Shown: positions 1 to 9,153 of the stretch, one piece after another
Layout: every line of letters starts with the position of its first letter
Position numbering within the stretch: the stretch's first letter is position 1
Assembly: GCA_017935625.1 (NCBI GenBank)
Contig: JAGBHC010000040.1
Span: 49,187 to 113,186, forward strand
DNA: 64,000 nt
Direction: 5' to 3'
DNA from: Rikenellaceae bacterium
GTDB lineage: Bacteria; Bacteroidota; Bacteroidia; Bacteroidales; Rikenellaceae
Notes under the pieces: generated by a model
Told to the model about the DNA's origin: nothing
Databases searched by the model: none
The model's input: the letters and a program-made list of their open reading frames with translations, nothing else
Program-made: the position numbers and the translations under genes

Positions 1-1554
1 CCATCGGTGGCGGCGGCTCCATTGCAGGTAGCGCATGTAGATGCGGTTGGAGCGGACGATGCGCCGCTTGCTGCGCATCTTGTGGACCGCGATGCCGCGT
101 CGCAGGGGCAGCTTGTCGAGCAGCGCCGGGATGAACATCCGGGCGATGGCCAGCGAAACGGCCAGGTTGATGATGATGACCAGTGCGAAGTCGGTGAGGT
201 TCTGCTTCAGGGTGTCGGGCAGCAGGAAGATGATGGCGAGTGCGCCGATGGTGGTGAGCAGGGCGCCGAGAATGGAGGTGAAGACGCGCTTGTCGCGATA
301 GTAGCTGTAGTGGTCCACCATGATGATGGAGGTGTCGATGATGAGTCCCAGCGACACGGTGATGCCGGCCAGCGAGTAGAGGTGTATGTCGAGATTGAAG
401 ATGTTGTAGAAGAGAATGCCCACCAGAATGTTCACCATCAGCGTGGTGGCGATGATGAGCAGGTATCTGAAGCTGCGGCTGACCGCCAGCACGAAGGCCA
501 GCAGGATGACGAAGCAGAGGGCGGTGCGGAAGAATATCTTGTTGAGCTCTTCGCGCACGTAGGTGGAGGCGTCGTAGGAGAGCTGGGCCGAGATTTCGTC
601 GGGGAAGGCCTGTCTCAGCCGCTCCATTTCGCTCTTTACGGCGTTGGTCACGGTCAGCAGGTTGGTGTGCTTCTCGGCATAGACGTCGAGGGTGATGGTG
701 TTCAGTCCGTTGAGGCGGAAATAGCGGGTGGGCTTGGCCTCCTGGTAGCGGGCGGTGACCAGGTCGCGCATGTAGAATATCTTGCCGTTCTTGCCGGTGA
801 TGACGATATCGTCGAATACGGGGGAGTAGCTGTTGCGTATTTTGAGCAGAATCCGCTCCTGGGTGCCGTCCTCGTGCTCCTCGACGCTCATGCCGATGGT
901 CGTGCCTGAGAAGTGGGTGGTGAAGGCCGAGGCTATCTGTTTGGCGTCGATGCCGGCGATGCGGGCCTTGTCGGCGTCGAACGTGAGGACCCATTCGTAG
1001 GGCGTGGCACCCGACAGGGTCACCTTATCGACTCCGTTGATTTGGGCCAGGTGGGTGATTATGTGGGTGTTGATGTAGTTTTCGATGCGGTCGGCGGGCA
1101 GGCTCGAATTGATGGTGTAGTTCAGCACGGAGCTTTCCGTCTCGCCCGACGTGGAGAGCGACAGGGAGGGGTAGCTCACTCCGTCGGGCAGCTTGGGATA
1201 GATGTTGCGAATCTGCGAGGCTATCTCGAAGCGGGCCACGTCCATCTCGGTCCGGGGCTTGAATTCGATGCTGATGCTTCCGCTGCCTTTGGTGGTGGTG
1301 GACGAGATGGAGTTCACGCCGGTTATCGAGGCGAGGGCGCCTTCGATTTTGGAGGTGACCTCCTGTTCGATGATGCGGGCCGAAGCCTCGGGCCAGGAGA
1401 AGCTCACCGAGATGTTGGTTTGGCTTTTGGTGGGCGTATACTGCACGTTGAGCAGCGGAACCGTAGCCAGTCCGATGACTATCAGTACCGCCATGATGAG
1501 CAGTACGGAGAATGACGAGAGTCGGAAGGTGCTGTATATCTTGTTTTTTTCCAT
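1..1554 (-). CDS. RND efflux permease, second pump subunit (3' truncated by window edge)
   Basis: This is the N-terminal 518 residues of an inner-membrane RND pump that would export hydrophobic compounds using proton motive force. It has the usual layout: a first membrane helix at about residues 10-33, a large periplasmic loop, then TM2-TM6 from about 330. The start ATG overlaps the stop of the upstream pump gene in TAATG, so the two are translationally coupled and probably form a paired pump. In TM4 the motif reads LIIDTSIIMVDH, so the second Asp of the classical proton-relay Asp-Asp pair is replaced by Thr. Family membership is clear; the substrate is unknown. The C-terminal half lies outside the window, so whether the gene is intact cannot be judged. 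Confidence 0.93.
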   Translation of the reverse strand, partial: MEKNKIYSTFRLSSFSVLLIMAVLIVIGLATVPLLNVQYTPTKSQTNISVSFSWPEASARIIEQEVTSKIEGALASITGVNSISSTTTKGSGSISIEFKPRTEMDVARFEIASQIRNIYPKLPDGVSYPSLSLSTSGETESSVLNYTINSSLPADRIENYINTHIITHLAQINGVDKVTLSGATPYEWVLTFDADKARIAGIDAKQIASAFTTHFSGTTIGMSVEEHEDGTQERILLKIRNSYSPVFDDIVITGKNGKIFYMRDLVTARYQEAKPTRYFRLNGLNTITLDVYAEKHTNLLTVTNAVKSEMERLRQAFPDEISAQLSYDASTYVREELNKIFFRTALCFVILLAFVLAVSRSFRYLLIIATTLMVNILVGILFYNIFNLDIHLYSLAGITVSLGLIIDTSIIMVDHYSYYRDKRVFTSILGALLTTIGALAIIFLLPDTLKQNLTDFALVIIINLAVSLAIARMFIPALLDKLPLRRGIAVHKMRSKRRIVRSNRIYMRYLQWSRRHRW

Positions 1555-4500
1555 TATCCTCTGCGCCTTCTGGGTTTATATATCTCGTAGTAGGCCAGCG
1601 GGATGAAGAACACGCTCACCAGCGTGCCGATTATCATGCCGCCGATGATGGCCATCGACAGGGGGTACTGGAGGTCGGAGCCCATATCGCCGCGCACCAG
1701 GAAGGGGGCGATGGCCAGGATGGTGGTCAGCGAGGTCATGATGATGGGCTTGAGACGCTTCTGGCCCGCCTCCACGATGGCGTGGATGAGCGAGCGTCCC
1801 TGCCGGCGCAGCACGTTGATGGTGTCGATTTTGAGAATCGAGTCGTTGATTACGATACCGCACATGACCACGATGCCGATGAGCGACATCAGGTTGAGGC
1901 TGACGCCGAACACCCACAGCACCAGCAGTGCGCCGAACAGGTCGGTGATGATTTCGGAGAGGATAATCATCGGCTGGACGAGCGACTCGAACTGCGAGGC
2001 GAGGATGAAGTAGAGCAGCAGCACCGAGATGACGAGCACGATGACCAGCTCCTTTATCATTTCGCGGTTCGAGAAGTAGGTGCCGCTGAAGCTCACCTCG
2101 AAGTCGTCGTTTTCCGAGGCGGCCTGCTTGATGAGGCGTATCGCCTGCGGAATGTCCCGGTCCTGCAAATCGAGGTTGAGCGGATAGTAGTTGCCCTCCA
2201 CGCCCGAGACGATGCTCTTCAGGTCGCGGTCGCGGGTCTGTATCATGAAGTCGCTGACCGGAATTTCGGCCTCGCCCGTTTTGACGAACGTATCTTTGAG
2301 AATCTGTTCGATGCCGCTGGCATTGCTGCCCACGATGACCGGCAGGGAGTTCTGTCCCTGGACTATCGAGAAGAGAACGTTTTCGTTCAGGGCGTTCTTC
2401 AGCAGGCTCACCAGCTGGTTGTAGGAGATGCCGTAGAGGGCCATCATCTCGGGTTTGGCGACGTAGAGCACGTGCTCCTGCCAGACCACGGGCTGTATCT
2501 CCACGTCCGGCATGCGGGTGTTGATGGTCTCCAGAATGCGGTTCAGCGACGAGGGGTCGGGGGCTTCGCCGTTGGTGGGGCGCAGGCGCGCCACCAGTTT
2601 GGCGTCCTTGTCGGCGAATATCATGTCGAAGATGTTGCCCGAGGGTTCGAAGCTCCAGACGATGTCGTCGTAGTGGCTGCTCAGGTAGTTGCTTATCGAT
2701 TCCTGTACGCGCTCCACCGTTTCGCCCTCCCGGACCTTGATGTATGCCACGGTCTCGGCGATGCTGTTTTCGTCGGTGTGGGCGAGCAGGAATTTCTGCA
2801 CGCCGGCCATCACCGTGCTGTGTTCCACCCGGCCGCCGACGGCGGCGAGCATGGCCTCCGTGCGGCGGGCGTTCTCTTCGGCGGTGATGCGGTCGTTCCA
2901 GTCGATATCGACGAGCATGTCGGTGTAGGTCATGGCCGGGAGTTTCTCTTTGGCGATGACCGAGAACATCACGCCGATGCCCAGCAGCGAGACCGTGAAG
3001 ATGCCCCACATGACGCCGCGGTGGCGGAAGAACCAGGTGAGGATGCGTTCGTAGCCGTTCATCATGCGGTCGAACGAGATTTTTTCGAGCAGTTTGCTGG
3101 GGACGATGCGTCCGGCCTTCCTGTACCACAGCCAGTAGTAGACGGGAATGAGGGTCACCGTGACGACGAACGACGAGAAGAGGGTGATGGTGACGGCCAT
3201 CGCCTGGTCGTAGAAGAGGGCTCCCGAAATGCCGCTCAGGAAGATGAGCGGGATGAACACCGAGCAGGTGGTCAGTATCGAACTGAGCATCGGCGTGAAG
3301 ACCTCCCGGGTGCCCTGCACCACGGCGTTGCGCAGCGTGTCGCCGTGTTTCCAGCGGAAGGTGATGTTGTCGATGACGATAATCGAGTTATCGACCATCA
3401 TGCCGATTCCCAGCACCAGACCCGAAAGCGAGATGATGTTGATGGACAGGCCGATGATGTGGAACAGCAGCACCGAGAGTATCAGGGCGCTGGGGATGGT
3501 TATCACCACCAGGACGGGCGACTTGAAGTCCTGCATGAAGAAGAAGATTATCACGCAGGCCAGGATTCCGCCCACGATGATATTCTGAATCAGGTTGTTG
3601 ATGGAGTAGTCCAGCAGTTCGGTCTGGTCGCGGGTGAGGGTGAACTCGATATTGGGATAGTCCTTGTGGAAGCTCTCCATGAGTTCGTCGAGTCCGGCTT
3701 TGAGCGCCGACATTTTGGCGTCGGCCTGCTTGATGACGGCCAGCGTGACGGCGTCCCGGCCGTTGGAGTGTATCAGGCCGTTGCGCTTGCGGGGATGCTC
3801 CACCACGCGGGCCAGGTCCCGCAGCTGGTAGACTCGTCCTTCGATGTTGAGATAGATGTTCTCGATGTCGCTTTTGCTGCTGGCGAAAGATTGGAAGCGG
3901 ACGTTGTACTGGTATTCGCCGTCGCGTATGGTGAGGTTTCCCAGGCGGATGTTGGCGTTGTGGATGGCCTGCTCCAGGGTGGAGTAGTCGATGCCCATCT
4001 GGCGTATTTTGATGTCGTCGGGGATTACCAGCAGCTCCATGTCCACGGTGCCGCTGATATCGACCATCGCCACCTGGGGGAGCTGTTCGATGCGTTTGGA
4101 GATGACCTGTCCGGCGAATCCGCTCAGTTCGGCGAACCGTTCGGAGACGGGGAACAGGGGGTCGGTCTGCACGAAGCGCTCGCTGTCCTTGACCGACAGG
4201 TCGATGTAGAAGGCGGGGATGTCCGTTGCGCTCGCCTTGATGACTTTGGGGCGGTCGATGGTGGAGGGGAGTCCGGACATGGCCCGGTCTATCTTCTCAT
4301 TGACCTCGATGAATATGTAGTCGATGTTGGAGCCCTGCTCGAAAGAGAGCCGTATGACGGCGCTTCCCTCTTTGGTTTCGGAGCGGAAGTCGGTCAGGTG
4401 AGCCACCTGCACCAGCTGGGGGCGCAGCCGCTGCACGACCGATTCGTCGAGTTCGCGGGCCGAGATGCCCGAACCCGAAATCTGCACCGTCACATAGGGC

Positions 4501-4619
4501 GCGTCGATGTCGGGTACCAGCGAGATGGGCAGCAGGCGTGCCGAGGCGATACCCAGTATTATCACCACTATCAGCGACATGGAGACCGCGATGGGTCTGT
4601 CAAGGAGTTTGTTGAGCAT
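1554..4619 (-). CDS. RND efflux permease (AcrB/MexB superfamily)
   Basis: A full-length 1021-residue RND pump of normal family length. It has one N-terminal helix, two large periplasmic loops (about 35-330 and 560-840), and two blocks of membrane helices (about 335-545 and 850-1010). TM4 carries GIGMMVDNSIIVIDN, with Asp-Asn in place of Asp-Asp. This Asp-Asn or Asp-Ser form is common in RND pumps of Bacteroidota and Firmicutes. It is the third gene of a four-gene minus-strand operon: outer-membrane factor, adaptor, this pump, second pump. It starts 36 nt after the adaptor gene and overlaps the next pump by one base. Drug or bile-salt export is a reasonable guess from context; the substrate is not shown. 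Confidence 0.95.
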   Translation of the reverse strand: MLNKLLDRPIAVSMSLIVVIILGIASARLLPISLVPDIDAPYVTVQISGSGISARELDESVVQRLRPQLVQVAHLTDFRSETKEGSAVIRLSFEQGSNIDYIFIEVNEKIDRAMSGLPSTIDRPKVIKASATDIPAFYIDLSVKDSERFVQTDPLFPVSERFAELSGFAGQVISKRIEQLPQVAMVDISGTVDMELLVIPDDIKIRQMGIDYSTLEQAIHNANIRLGNLTIRDGEYQYNVRFQSFASSKSDIENIYLNIEGRVYQLRDLARVVEHPRKRNGLIHSNGRDAVTLAVIKQADAKMSALKAGLDELMESFHKDYPNIEFTLTRDQTELLDYSINNLIQNIIVGGILACVIIFFFMQDFKSPVLVVITIPSALILSVLLFHIIGLSINIISLSGLVLGIGMMVDNSIIVIDNITFRWKHGDTLRNAVVQGTREVFTPMLSSILTTCSVFIPLIFLSGISGALFYDQAMAVTITLFSSFVVTVTLIPVYYWLWYRKAGRIVPSKLLEKISFDRMMNGYERILTWFFRHRGVMWGIFTVSLLGIGVMFSVIAKEKLPAMTYTDMLVDIDWNDRITAEENARRTEAMLAAVGGRVEHSTVMAGVQKFLLAHTDENSIAETVAYIKVREGETVERVQESISNYLSSHYDDIVWSFEPSGNIFDMIFADKDAKLVARLRPTNGEAPDPSSLNRILETINTRMPDVEIQPVVWQEHVLYVAKPEMMALYGISYNQLVSLLKNALNENVLFSIVQGQNSLPVIVGSNASGIEQILKDTFVKTGEAEIPVSDFMIQTRDRDLKSIVSGVEGNYYPLNLDLQDRDIPQAIRLIKQAASENDDFEVSFSGTYFSNREMIKELVIVLVISVLLLYFILASQFESLVQPMIILSEIITDLFGALLVLWVFGVSLNLMSLIGIVVMCGIVINDSILKIDTINVLRRQGRSLIHAIVEAGQKRLKPIIMTSLTTILAIAPFLVRGDMGSDLQYPLSMAIIGGMIIGTLVSVFFIPLAYYEIYKPRRRRG

Positions 4620-4655
4620 GGGGTGCGTCGGTTTTTGGGAGTGGGTGTTGCGGAG

Positions 4656-5738
4656 CTACTCCGCGTTTTTGAGCACGACTTTCGAACCGTCGGCCAGGTT
4701 CAGGTTGCCCGAGACGATGACCCGGTCGCCCTCGTTGAGTTCGGCTCCGCGCGAGATGTTGGCCTCGACCACGAACGAATCGGTGTTGGCGAGCAGCGTG
4801 TGGACATAGGTCCACATGGCCGAGCCGTTGTCGTTGTAGCGGAAGAGCACTTCGAGGTTGTCGCGGATGACCACGGCGCTTTTGGGCACCACCAACTGTC
4901 CCGGGACGTTCTCCTCGACGATGACCTTCACGTTCATGCCGTCAATCATCCGGCCGTTGTTGGCCACCTCGGCCTGCACGGCCACCTGGCCCTTGTCGTC
5001 GATGGTGGGGTTGATGTTGGTGACGCGTCCCGAAACCTGCACGTTGGGTTCGTTGAAGGTGGAAATCTTGACGGTCTGTCCCGGTTTGATGAATCCGTAT
5101 TCGGTCTCCAGGATATTGAAGTTCACCACGAAGGATTTGTCGTCTATCAGGGTGCAGAATTCTCCGCCGGCCTGTTCGTGGCGGCGTTGTTTCACGCCGG
5201 CCACCTTTCCGGCGAAGGGGGCGGTGACGGTGCAGGCGGCCAGCTCGCGCCGGGCCCGCTCCACCTCCGCGACGGCCGCGGCGTAACCCGAGCGGATTCG
5301 GGCTATCTTCATCACGTCCGCCGGAACGGAGAGCGTGTCGGCGGCCTTGTAGCCCAGACCTATCAGCACGTCCTGCAGGTCGAGCGTGGCTTTCGAGAGA
5401 TTCATCTCCGCCTGGGAGAGGGTGGCCTGGGCCGCGGTCTTGTCGAGCGCGGCGAGCGCGGTTCCGGCGGCGACGCTCTGTCCGTTGGCCGCATGCACCT
5501 CGGCGATGGTGCCCGACGACTTGAAGGCCAGCACGCTCTTCTGCCGGGCGGTCAGGCGTCCGTTGCTGATGAGCTCTTTGGTGAAGGTGGTGCGTTTGAG
5601 TTCGATGACCTCCACCTCGTTGCGGTCGGCCGAGTGCTGCAGTTTGCCGAGTTCTCCCTGTTCGGTCTGTTGGTTCGCGGAGCGGCAGCCTGCGAACATT
5701 GCGGAGCAGGCCGCGATGATGAATGCTATTTTTCTCAT
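4656..5738 (-). CDS. RND efflux periplasmic adaptor (membrane fusion lipoprotein)
   Basis: A 360-residue HlyD/AcrA-type adaptor that would bridge the inner-membrane pumps and the outer-membrane channel. It has a lipoprotein signal ending in MFAGC, with Cys18 as the likely lipidated residue. A biotinyl-lipoyl-like half follows at about 70-100 (FKSSGTIAEVHAANGQSV). A short alpha-hairpin comes next, then the second lipoyl half near 165-180 (TVTAPFAGKVAG), and a beta-barrel and membrane-proximal domain to the end. The gene begins only 6 nt after the stop of the outer-membrane factor gene and precedes the two RND pumps, so the operon encodes a complete tripartite machine. Confidence 0.94.
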   Translation of the reverse strand: MRKIAFIIAACSAMFAGCRSANQQTEQGELGKLQHSADRNEVEVIELKRTTFTKELISNGRLTARQKSVLAFKSSGTIAEVHAANGQSVAAGTALAALDKTAAQATLSQAEMNLSKATLDLQDVLIGLGYKAADTLSVPADVMKIARIRSGYAAAVAEVERARRELAACTVTAPFAGKVAGVKQRRHEQAGGEFCTLIDDKSFVVNFNILETEYGFIKPGQTVKISTFNEPNVQVSGRVTNINPTIDDKGQVAVQAEVANNGRMIDGMNVKVIVEENVPGQLVVPKSAVVIRDNLEVLFRYNDNGSAMWTYVHTLLANTDSFVVEANISRGAELNEGDRVIVSGNLNLADGSKVVLKNAE

Positions 5739-5744
5739 GGTCGT

Positions 5745-7238
5745 TTAGTTTGCGAGTTTGTCGAATTCGGCCGAGATGTCGGTTCCCGTCCGGTAGTCGT
5801 AGAGCGACGATTTGCGGATGCCGTAGTAGTAGAGCCAGTAGTTGTAGAGCTCCTGGATGTAGGTGCTGTTGGCCTGGTCCTTTTCCGTCTGGGCGGTGTT
5901 GAGTTCGGTGACGGAGATGGTGCCTCCGGCGAAGTTCTCCATGGTCATGCGGTAGCGCTGTTCGGCGATTTCGTTGGCCTTGCGCGAGACGGTGCACTGG
6001 TTGCGCTGGTTGTTGAACTGCACTACCGAGACGTAGATGTCGTGCTTGTAGTCTATTTCGGCCTGCGCCAGCCGGTTTTTCACCGTTTCGGCCTGTGCTT
6101 CGGCCACCTTCACCCGGCCTCGTCCCATGCCCCAGTCGAGAATCGGAATCGAGAACGAGAGGCCCACCACCTCCTGGTCGAGCAGGTCGCGGTAGGCGGT
6201 CTTGAAGTTGTTGCCGTTGCTCGACAGACCGAAGCGCGAGGTGATGGAGGCCGTGGCGCCGCGGTTGGCCTTGGCCTGTGCGATGGAGGCTTCGGCTTCG
6301 AGCTGGGTGATGAGGTTGTCGGTCATGAAGGAGGAGTTGGCCAGGGCCTTGTCCAGCACGAAGCGGTAGTCGAGCACCAAATCGGGCAGGTCGTCTTCGA
6401 TGACGGGCACGATGCTCACGCTCTCGTTGTAGCCCAGGAACGAGTTGAGCAGCATCTGCTGCGACTTGAGGTTCATGTCGCACTGGTTTATGGCCAGGCT
6501 GTCGTTGAGCATGCGGAGCTCCAGCTGGAGGAGTTCGTCCTTTTTGACGCTGCCCACCTTCAGCCTCTCCGATGCGATGGCGTACATGGTCTTGGTGTTC
6601 TTGTAGTTCTGGACCGCGATGTCGTAGTTGTTTTTCTGGAGTACAAAGTTGAAGAAGCGGGTGACGGCCTTGATGGTTACCTCCTCCATCGATTCGATGT
6701 AGATGCGTTTGGCCCGGTCGAACTTGTGGGGTTCGATTTTTTTGTCCCATTTGAAGCTGTTGTAGGCGAACAGGGGCTGGATATAGGAGATGGAGACCGG
6801 TTGCGAGTAGTAGGTTTGGGACTTGTTGGCTCCGAACTGGTCGAGCCGGCTGAGGCTCGAATAGAGCGAGAGGGTACCGCCGGTGAGCGAAACCTTCTGC
6901 TGGACGAAGAGCCGCAGCGAGTTCTGCAGGCTGTAGTTTTCGACGTAGTTCATGTCGCCGGTGGTGGAGTTCTGCAGCAGGCGCAGCGAGCGGTCGAAGT
7001 CGGCCACTTCGCCCGAGAGGTTGAGCGAGGGCAGCCGGTCGGCCTTGAACGAGCGGTATTGCCAGTAGCTCGACAGGAAGACGTTCTTGGCCACCATGGC
7101 GTCGATGGATTGCGTCTGGGCGATGTGTATCACATCCTGAAGGGAGAGGGTGTAGACGGTCGCAGGCTCCTGGGCGCAGAGTATTCCGAACGAAAGCACT
7201 GCCGCCCCTGCCGTAAGCATGTTTTTCAGTCTCTTCAT
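5745..7238 (-). CDS. TolC-family outer-membrane efflux protein
   Basis: A 497-residue outer-membrane factor and the first gene of the efflux operon. It has an N-terminal signal peptide (MKRLKNMLTAGAAVLSFGIL...) ending near CAQ, then the two OEP repeats rich in long helices typical of TolC-like channels. The reading frame is open 56 codons further upstream, but that region holds the promoter (TACTTTG with TTG 20 nt upstream, 7273-7302) and is not protein-like. ATG at 7238, followed directly by the signal peptide, is therefore chosen. The protein would provide the outer-membrane exit duct for the adaptor and the RND pumps that follow. Confidence 0.93.
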   Translation of the reverse strand: MKRLKNMLTAGAAVLSFGILCAQEPATVYTLSLQDVIHIAQTQSIDAMVAKNVFLSSYWQYRSFKADRLPSLNLSGEVADFDRSLRLLQNSTTGDMNYVENYSLQNSLRLFVQQKVSLTGGTLSLYSSLSRLDQFGANKSQTYYSQPVSISYIQPLFAYNSFKWDKKIEPHKFDRAKRIYIESMEEVTIKAVTRFFNFVLQKNNYDIAVQNYKNTKTMYAIASERLKVGSVKKDELLQLELRMLNDSLAINQCDMNLKSQQMLLNSFLGYNESVSIVPVIEDDLPDLVLDYRFVLDKALANSSFMTDNLITQLEAEASIAQAKANRGATASITSRFGLSSNGNNFKTAYRDLLDQEVVGLSFSIPILDWGMGRGRVKVAEAQAETVKNRLAQAEIDYKHDIYVSVVQFNNQRNQCTVSRKANEIAEQRYRMTMENFAGGTISVTELNTAQTEKDQANSTYIQELYNYWLYYYGIRKSSLYDYRTGTDISAEFDKLAN

Positions 7239-7272
7239 GGGCTGGGTGAGGTGAAATGAGATTTTACCCGAC

Positions 7273-7302
7273 CAAAGTAGTATTTTTTTCGTCCCGGAGC
7301 AA
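7273..7302 (-). promoter_or_regulatory. Promoter of the RND efflux operon
   Basis: On the minus strand, TTG (7302-7300) is followed 20 nt later by TACTTTG (7279-7273), one base short of the Bacteroidota -7 consensus TAnnTTTG. Transcription would start near 7266, giving a leader of about 28 nt before the outer-membrane factor ATG at 7238. Confidence 0.55.
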
Positions 7303-7458
7303 GAAATAAACGTAGAAAATAGTCGAACCCCTTGATTTTTTACTTTTCCGGGGCCGTTTCGTAGTACGTGCGGTCCGTACCGGCCGGAATTCAGCCGTTT
7401 TTGCACCGGCCGGAGCGGGGGCCGCGTGCGGCCCGAACGGAGCGCGGCGGCGGTGGCG

Positions 7459-8145
7459 TTATTCGAGCACGGAGGCCTTCACGATGCGGACGTCGTTCAG
7501 CGGCCGGTCGTTGTCGTCGGTCTGTTCGTTCAGGATGACTTCCACCGTGTCGAGTCCTTCGACCACGCGGCCGAATACCGTATATTGTCCGTCGAGATGG
7601 GGCGTGCCGCCTTCGGTCCGGTAAATTTCGTGGACGGAGGGGCTGAGGACGATTCGGCCTCCGGTGGCCCGGTCGAGGCGCTGCTGCACGGCATCGAGCT
7701 CCGGGTCAGTGAACGTGCGTCCCCAGACGATGTAGAATTGCGAAGAGGAGGAGGCGCGCCGGGGATTGACCTTGTCCGAGGTGCGTGCGGCGGCCAGTGC
7801 GCCGCGGCGGTGCAGGAGCTCGGGATAGCGGAATTCGGCTGCCACGGTGTAGCCGAGGTCGCCGTTGCCGAGCAGGGCTCCGGGAGCCGCATCGCGCGAG
7901 TCGGGGTCGCCGCCCTGAATCATGAAGTCGGCGATGACGCGGTGGAACAGCACTCCGTCGAAGTGGCCCTGTCGGGTCAGCCGGACGAAGTTGTCGCGAT
8001 GGCGCGGGGTCAGGTCGGAGAGTTCCAGGGTGATGTCGCCCCGGGTGGTCTGCATCAGAATGCGGGTCGGTTCCCGGCGGGAGGTGCCGCAGCCGAGCAG
8101 CTGAAGGAGCGGCAGCAGGACGAGACATTTCAGGATGGGTCGCAT
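7459..8145 (-). CDS. Peptidyl-prolyl cis-trans isomerase, cyclophilin-type lipoprotein
   Basis: A 228-residue cyclophilin expected to speed proline isomerisation of envelope proteins. The chosen start gives a lipoprotein signal with lipobox LLGC (Cys19). The cyclophilin core contains FHRVIADFMIQGGDP, including the catalytic Arg of the FHRV motif, and SQFYIVWG further on. An in-frame codon 48 nt upstream is rejected because a good promoter box (CAAATATA at 8170-8177, reading TATATTTG on this strand) lies inside that extension. It stands alone on the minus strand, divergent from the SecD-head-like gene. An insertion around the middle (about residues 110-130) is normal for Bacteroidota cyclophilins. 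Confidence 0.93.
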   Translation of the reverse strand: MRPILKCLVLLPLLQLLGCGTSRREPTRILMQTTRGDITLELSDLTPRHRDNFVRLTRQGHFDGVLFHRVIADFMIQGGDPDSRDAAPGALLGNGDLGYTVAAEFRYPELLHRRGALAAARTSDKVNPRRASSSSQFYIVWGRTFTDPELDAVQQRLDRATGGRIVLSPSVHEIYRTEGGTPHLDGQYTVFGRVVEGLDTVEVILNEQTDDNDRPLNDVRIVKASVLE

Positions 8146-8169
8146 GGCGGTTCGGGTTTTTATTCGGTG

Positions 8170-8177
8170 CAAATATA
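8170..8177 (-). promoter_or_regulatory. -7 promoter box (TATATTTG) for the cyclophilin gene
   Basis: An exact TAnnTTTG match on the minus strand, about 24 nt before the chosen start codon. No convincing -33 box is seen. It supports the short form of the cyclophilin reading frame. Confidence 0.5.
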
Positions 8178-8221
8178 TCCGTTTTCGGGTCATTGCGGAT
8201 GAGGTTGTCGGAAATAATGCC

Positions 8222-8229
8222 TATTTTTG
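8222..8229 (+). promoter_or_regulatory. -7 promoter box (TATTTTTG) for the gene at 8269
   Basis: An exact TAnnTTTG match 39 nt before the start codon, divergent from the cyclophilin promoter. No clear -33 element at the usual spacing. Confidence 0.4.
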
Positions 8230-8268
8230 TCCCTGTTCGATATTTTCTATCGGGAAAGGAGTACGGAG

Positions 8269-8694
8269 ATGAAACGATTGAAGAGGACGGCAGCGGTGTG
8301 CGTCGCGGTGGCGGCGCTGTGTTGCCCGCCGGTGCCGGCTGCGGCCCGCGGCGGGGACGGATGGCATGAGATGAGCGGAAAGATGGAGGAGACGACGCCG
8401 GGGCGCAGGGTCTTGCGCATGCGCGACTGCCGTGCGCTCTCCATCGACTCCATGCGGGTGGATACCGTGACGGTCTACGAAATCGTATGCCGGGTCGCTG
8501 CCCGCAAGACGGCGGCCTGGGCCGGGATTACGGAGCGCAGCATCGGACGCAGCCTGGGTTTCGTCTACGGCGGGAAGGTCGTGTGCCGTCCGTTCGTGCA
8601 CATGCGGGTGGAGAGCGGCCGGTTTTCCGTCACCGGCACCGACGGCAGGCTCATGCGTTCGCTCTACGAGGCGATGGACAAGCGCGGCGAGTGA
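8269..8694 (+). CDS. Exported protein with SecD P1-head-like domain
   Basis: A 141-residue protein with a signal peptide (about residues 1-26, ending AAA). It begins at an ATG preceded by an unusually good ribosome-binding site (AGGAG and GGAG within 20 nt). The second half, with the pattern SIGRSLGFVYGGKVVCRP... followed by ESGRFSVTG, resembles the P1-head subdomain of the translocase protein SecD, where a similar strand-turn-strand precedes an I..G...I.G motif. It is a stand-alone domain without the SecD membrane part, so it is not SecD itself. The resemblance is by eye only. Such orphan P1-head proteins are known in Bacteroidota; their role is not established. Confidence 0.6.
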   Translation: MKRLKRTAAVCVAVAALCCPPVPAAARGGDGWHEMSGKMEETTPGRRVLRMRDCRALSIDSMRVDTVTVYEIVCRVAARKTAAWAGITERSIGRSLGFVYGGKVVCRPFVHMRVESGRFSVTGTDGRLMRSLYEAMDKRGE

Positions 8695-8766
8695 AGCCGG
8701 TGCGGCGGGGTCTCCCCGGCCGCGGAGGCCGGGAGCGGGCGGTCTGCCCGCGGCTGTCGGCGCGGG

Positions 8767-9132
8767 TCACACGCATTCGTGGGCGCAGAGCAGCCCCAGC
8801 TGCGTTTCGATGATGCGCACCAGTTCGTGGGTCGTGTAGTCGGGGTCTTCGCCGCCGGCATCGACCGTGAAGAACTTGTCCGGTCGGGAGCAATAGTATA
8901 CGGTGCTGGCGCTGGCGCAGTTGGGTACGCAGATGACCGCGTCGATGAGGCGGTCGTAGTCGGCCATGTTTTCGAAGAATGTCAGTTGCTTTTCGCGGGT
9001 CGCCAGCTCCTCCTGGAGCAGAATCCGGTGACCGTTTTCCAGCGATTCGAACGAATCGCACAGCGAGAATCCGTAGCGTTCGGCCAGCGGCCGGACGTCG
9101 TTCATCCCGAATCCGTACATTACGATGTTCAT
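8767..9132 (-). CDS. Hypothetical protein, 121 aa
   Basis: A small, probably soluble protein with no signal peptide and no family I recognise. The ATG at 9132 (MNIVMYGFGM...) is chosen because the longer frame runs back through a terminator-like hairpin and into the transporter gene. The protein is acidic and contains four cysteines, two close to the C-terminus or centre (VPNCAS, LLCAHECV), but no clear metal motif. It lies 101 nt downstream of the B12-riboswitch-controlled transporter on the same strand, behind a stem-loop, so it may be a weakly transcribed downstream member of that unit. Function unknown. Confidence 0.6.
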   Translation of the reverse strand: MNIVMYGFGMNDVRPLAERYGFSLCDSFESLENGHRILLQEELATREKQLTFFENMADYDRLIDAVICVPNCASASTVYYCSRPDKFFTVDAGGEDPDYTTHELVRIIETQLGLLCAHECV

Positions 9133-9153
9133 GTTGTGTCTGTTTAAAAAGAA

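Noticed and set aside
1512..7259. Plus-strand open frame of 1915 codons
   Set aside because: It is antisense to the RND efflux operon, low-complexity in Val/Gly/Asp/His, and has no domain. High GC in codon position 3 of the true genes creates such shadows.
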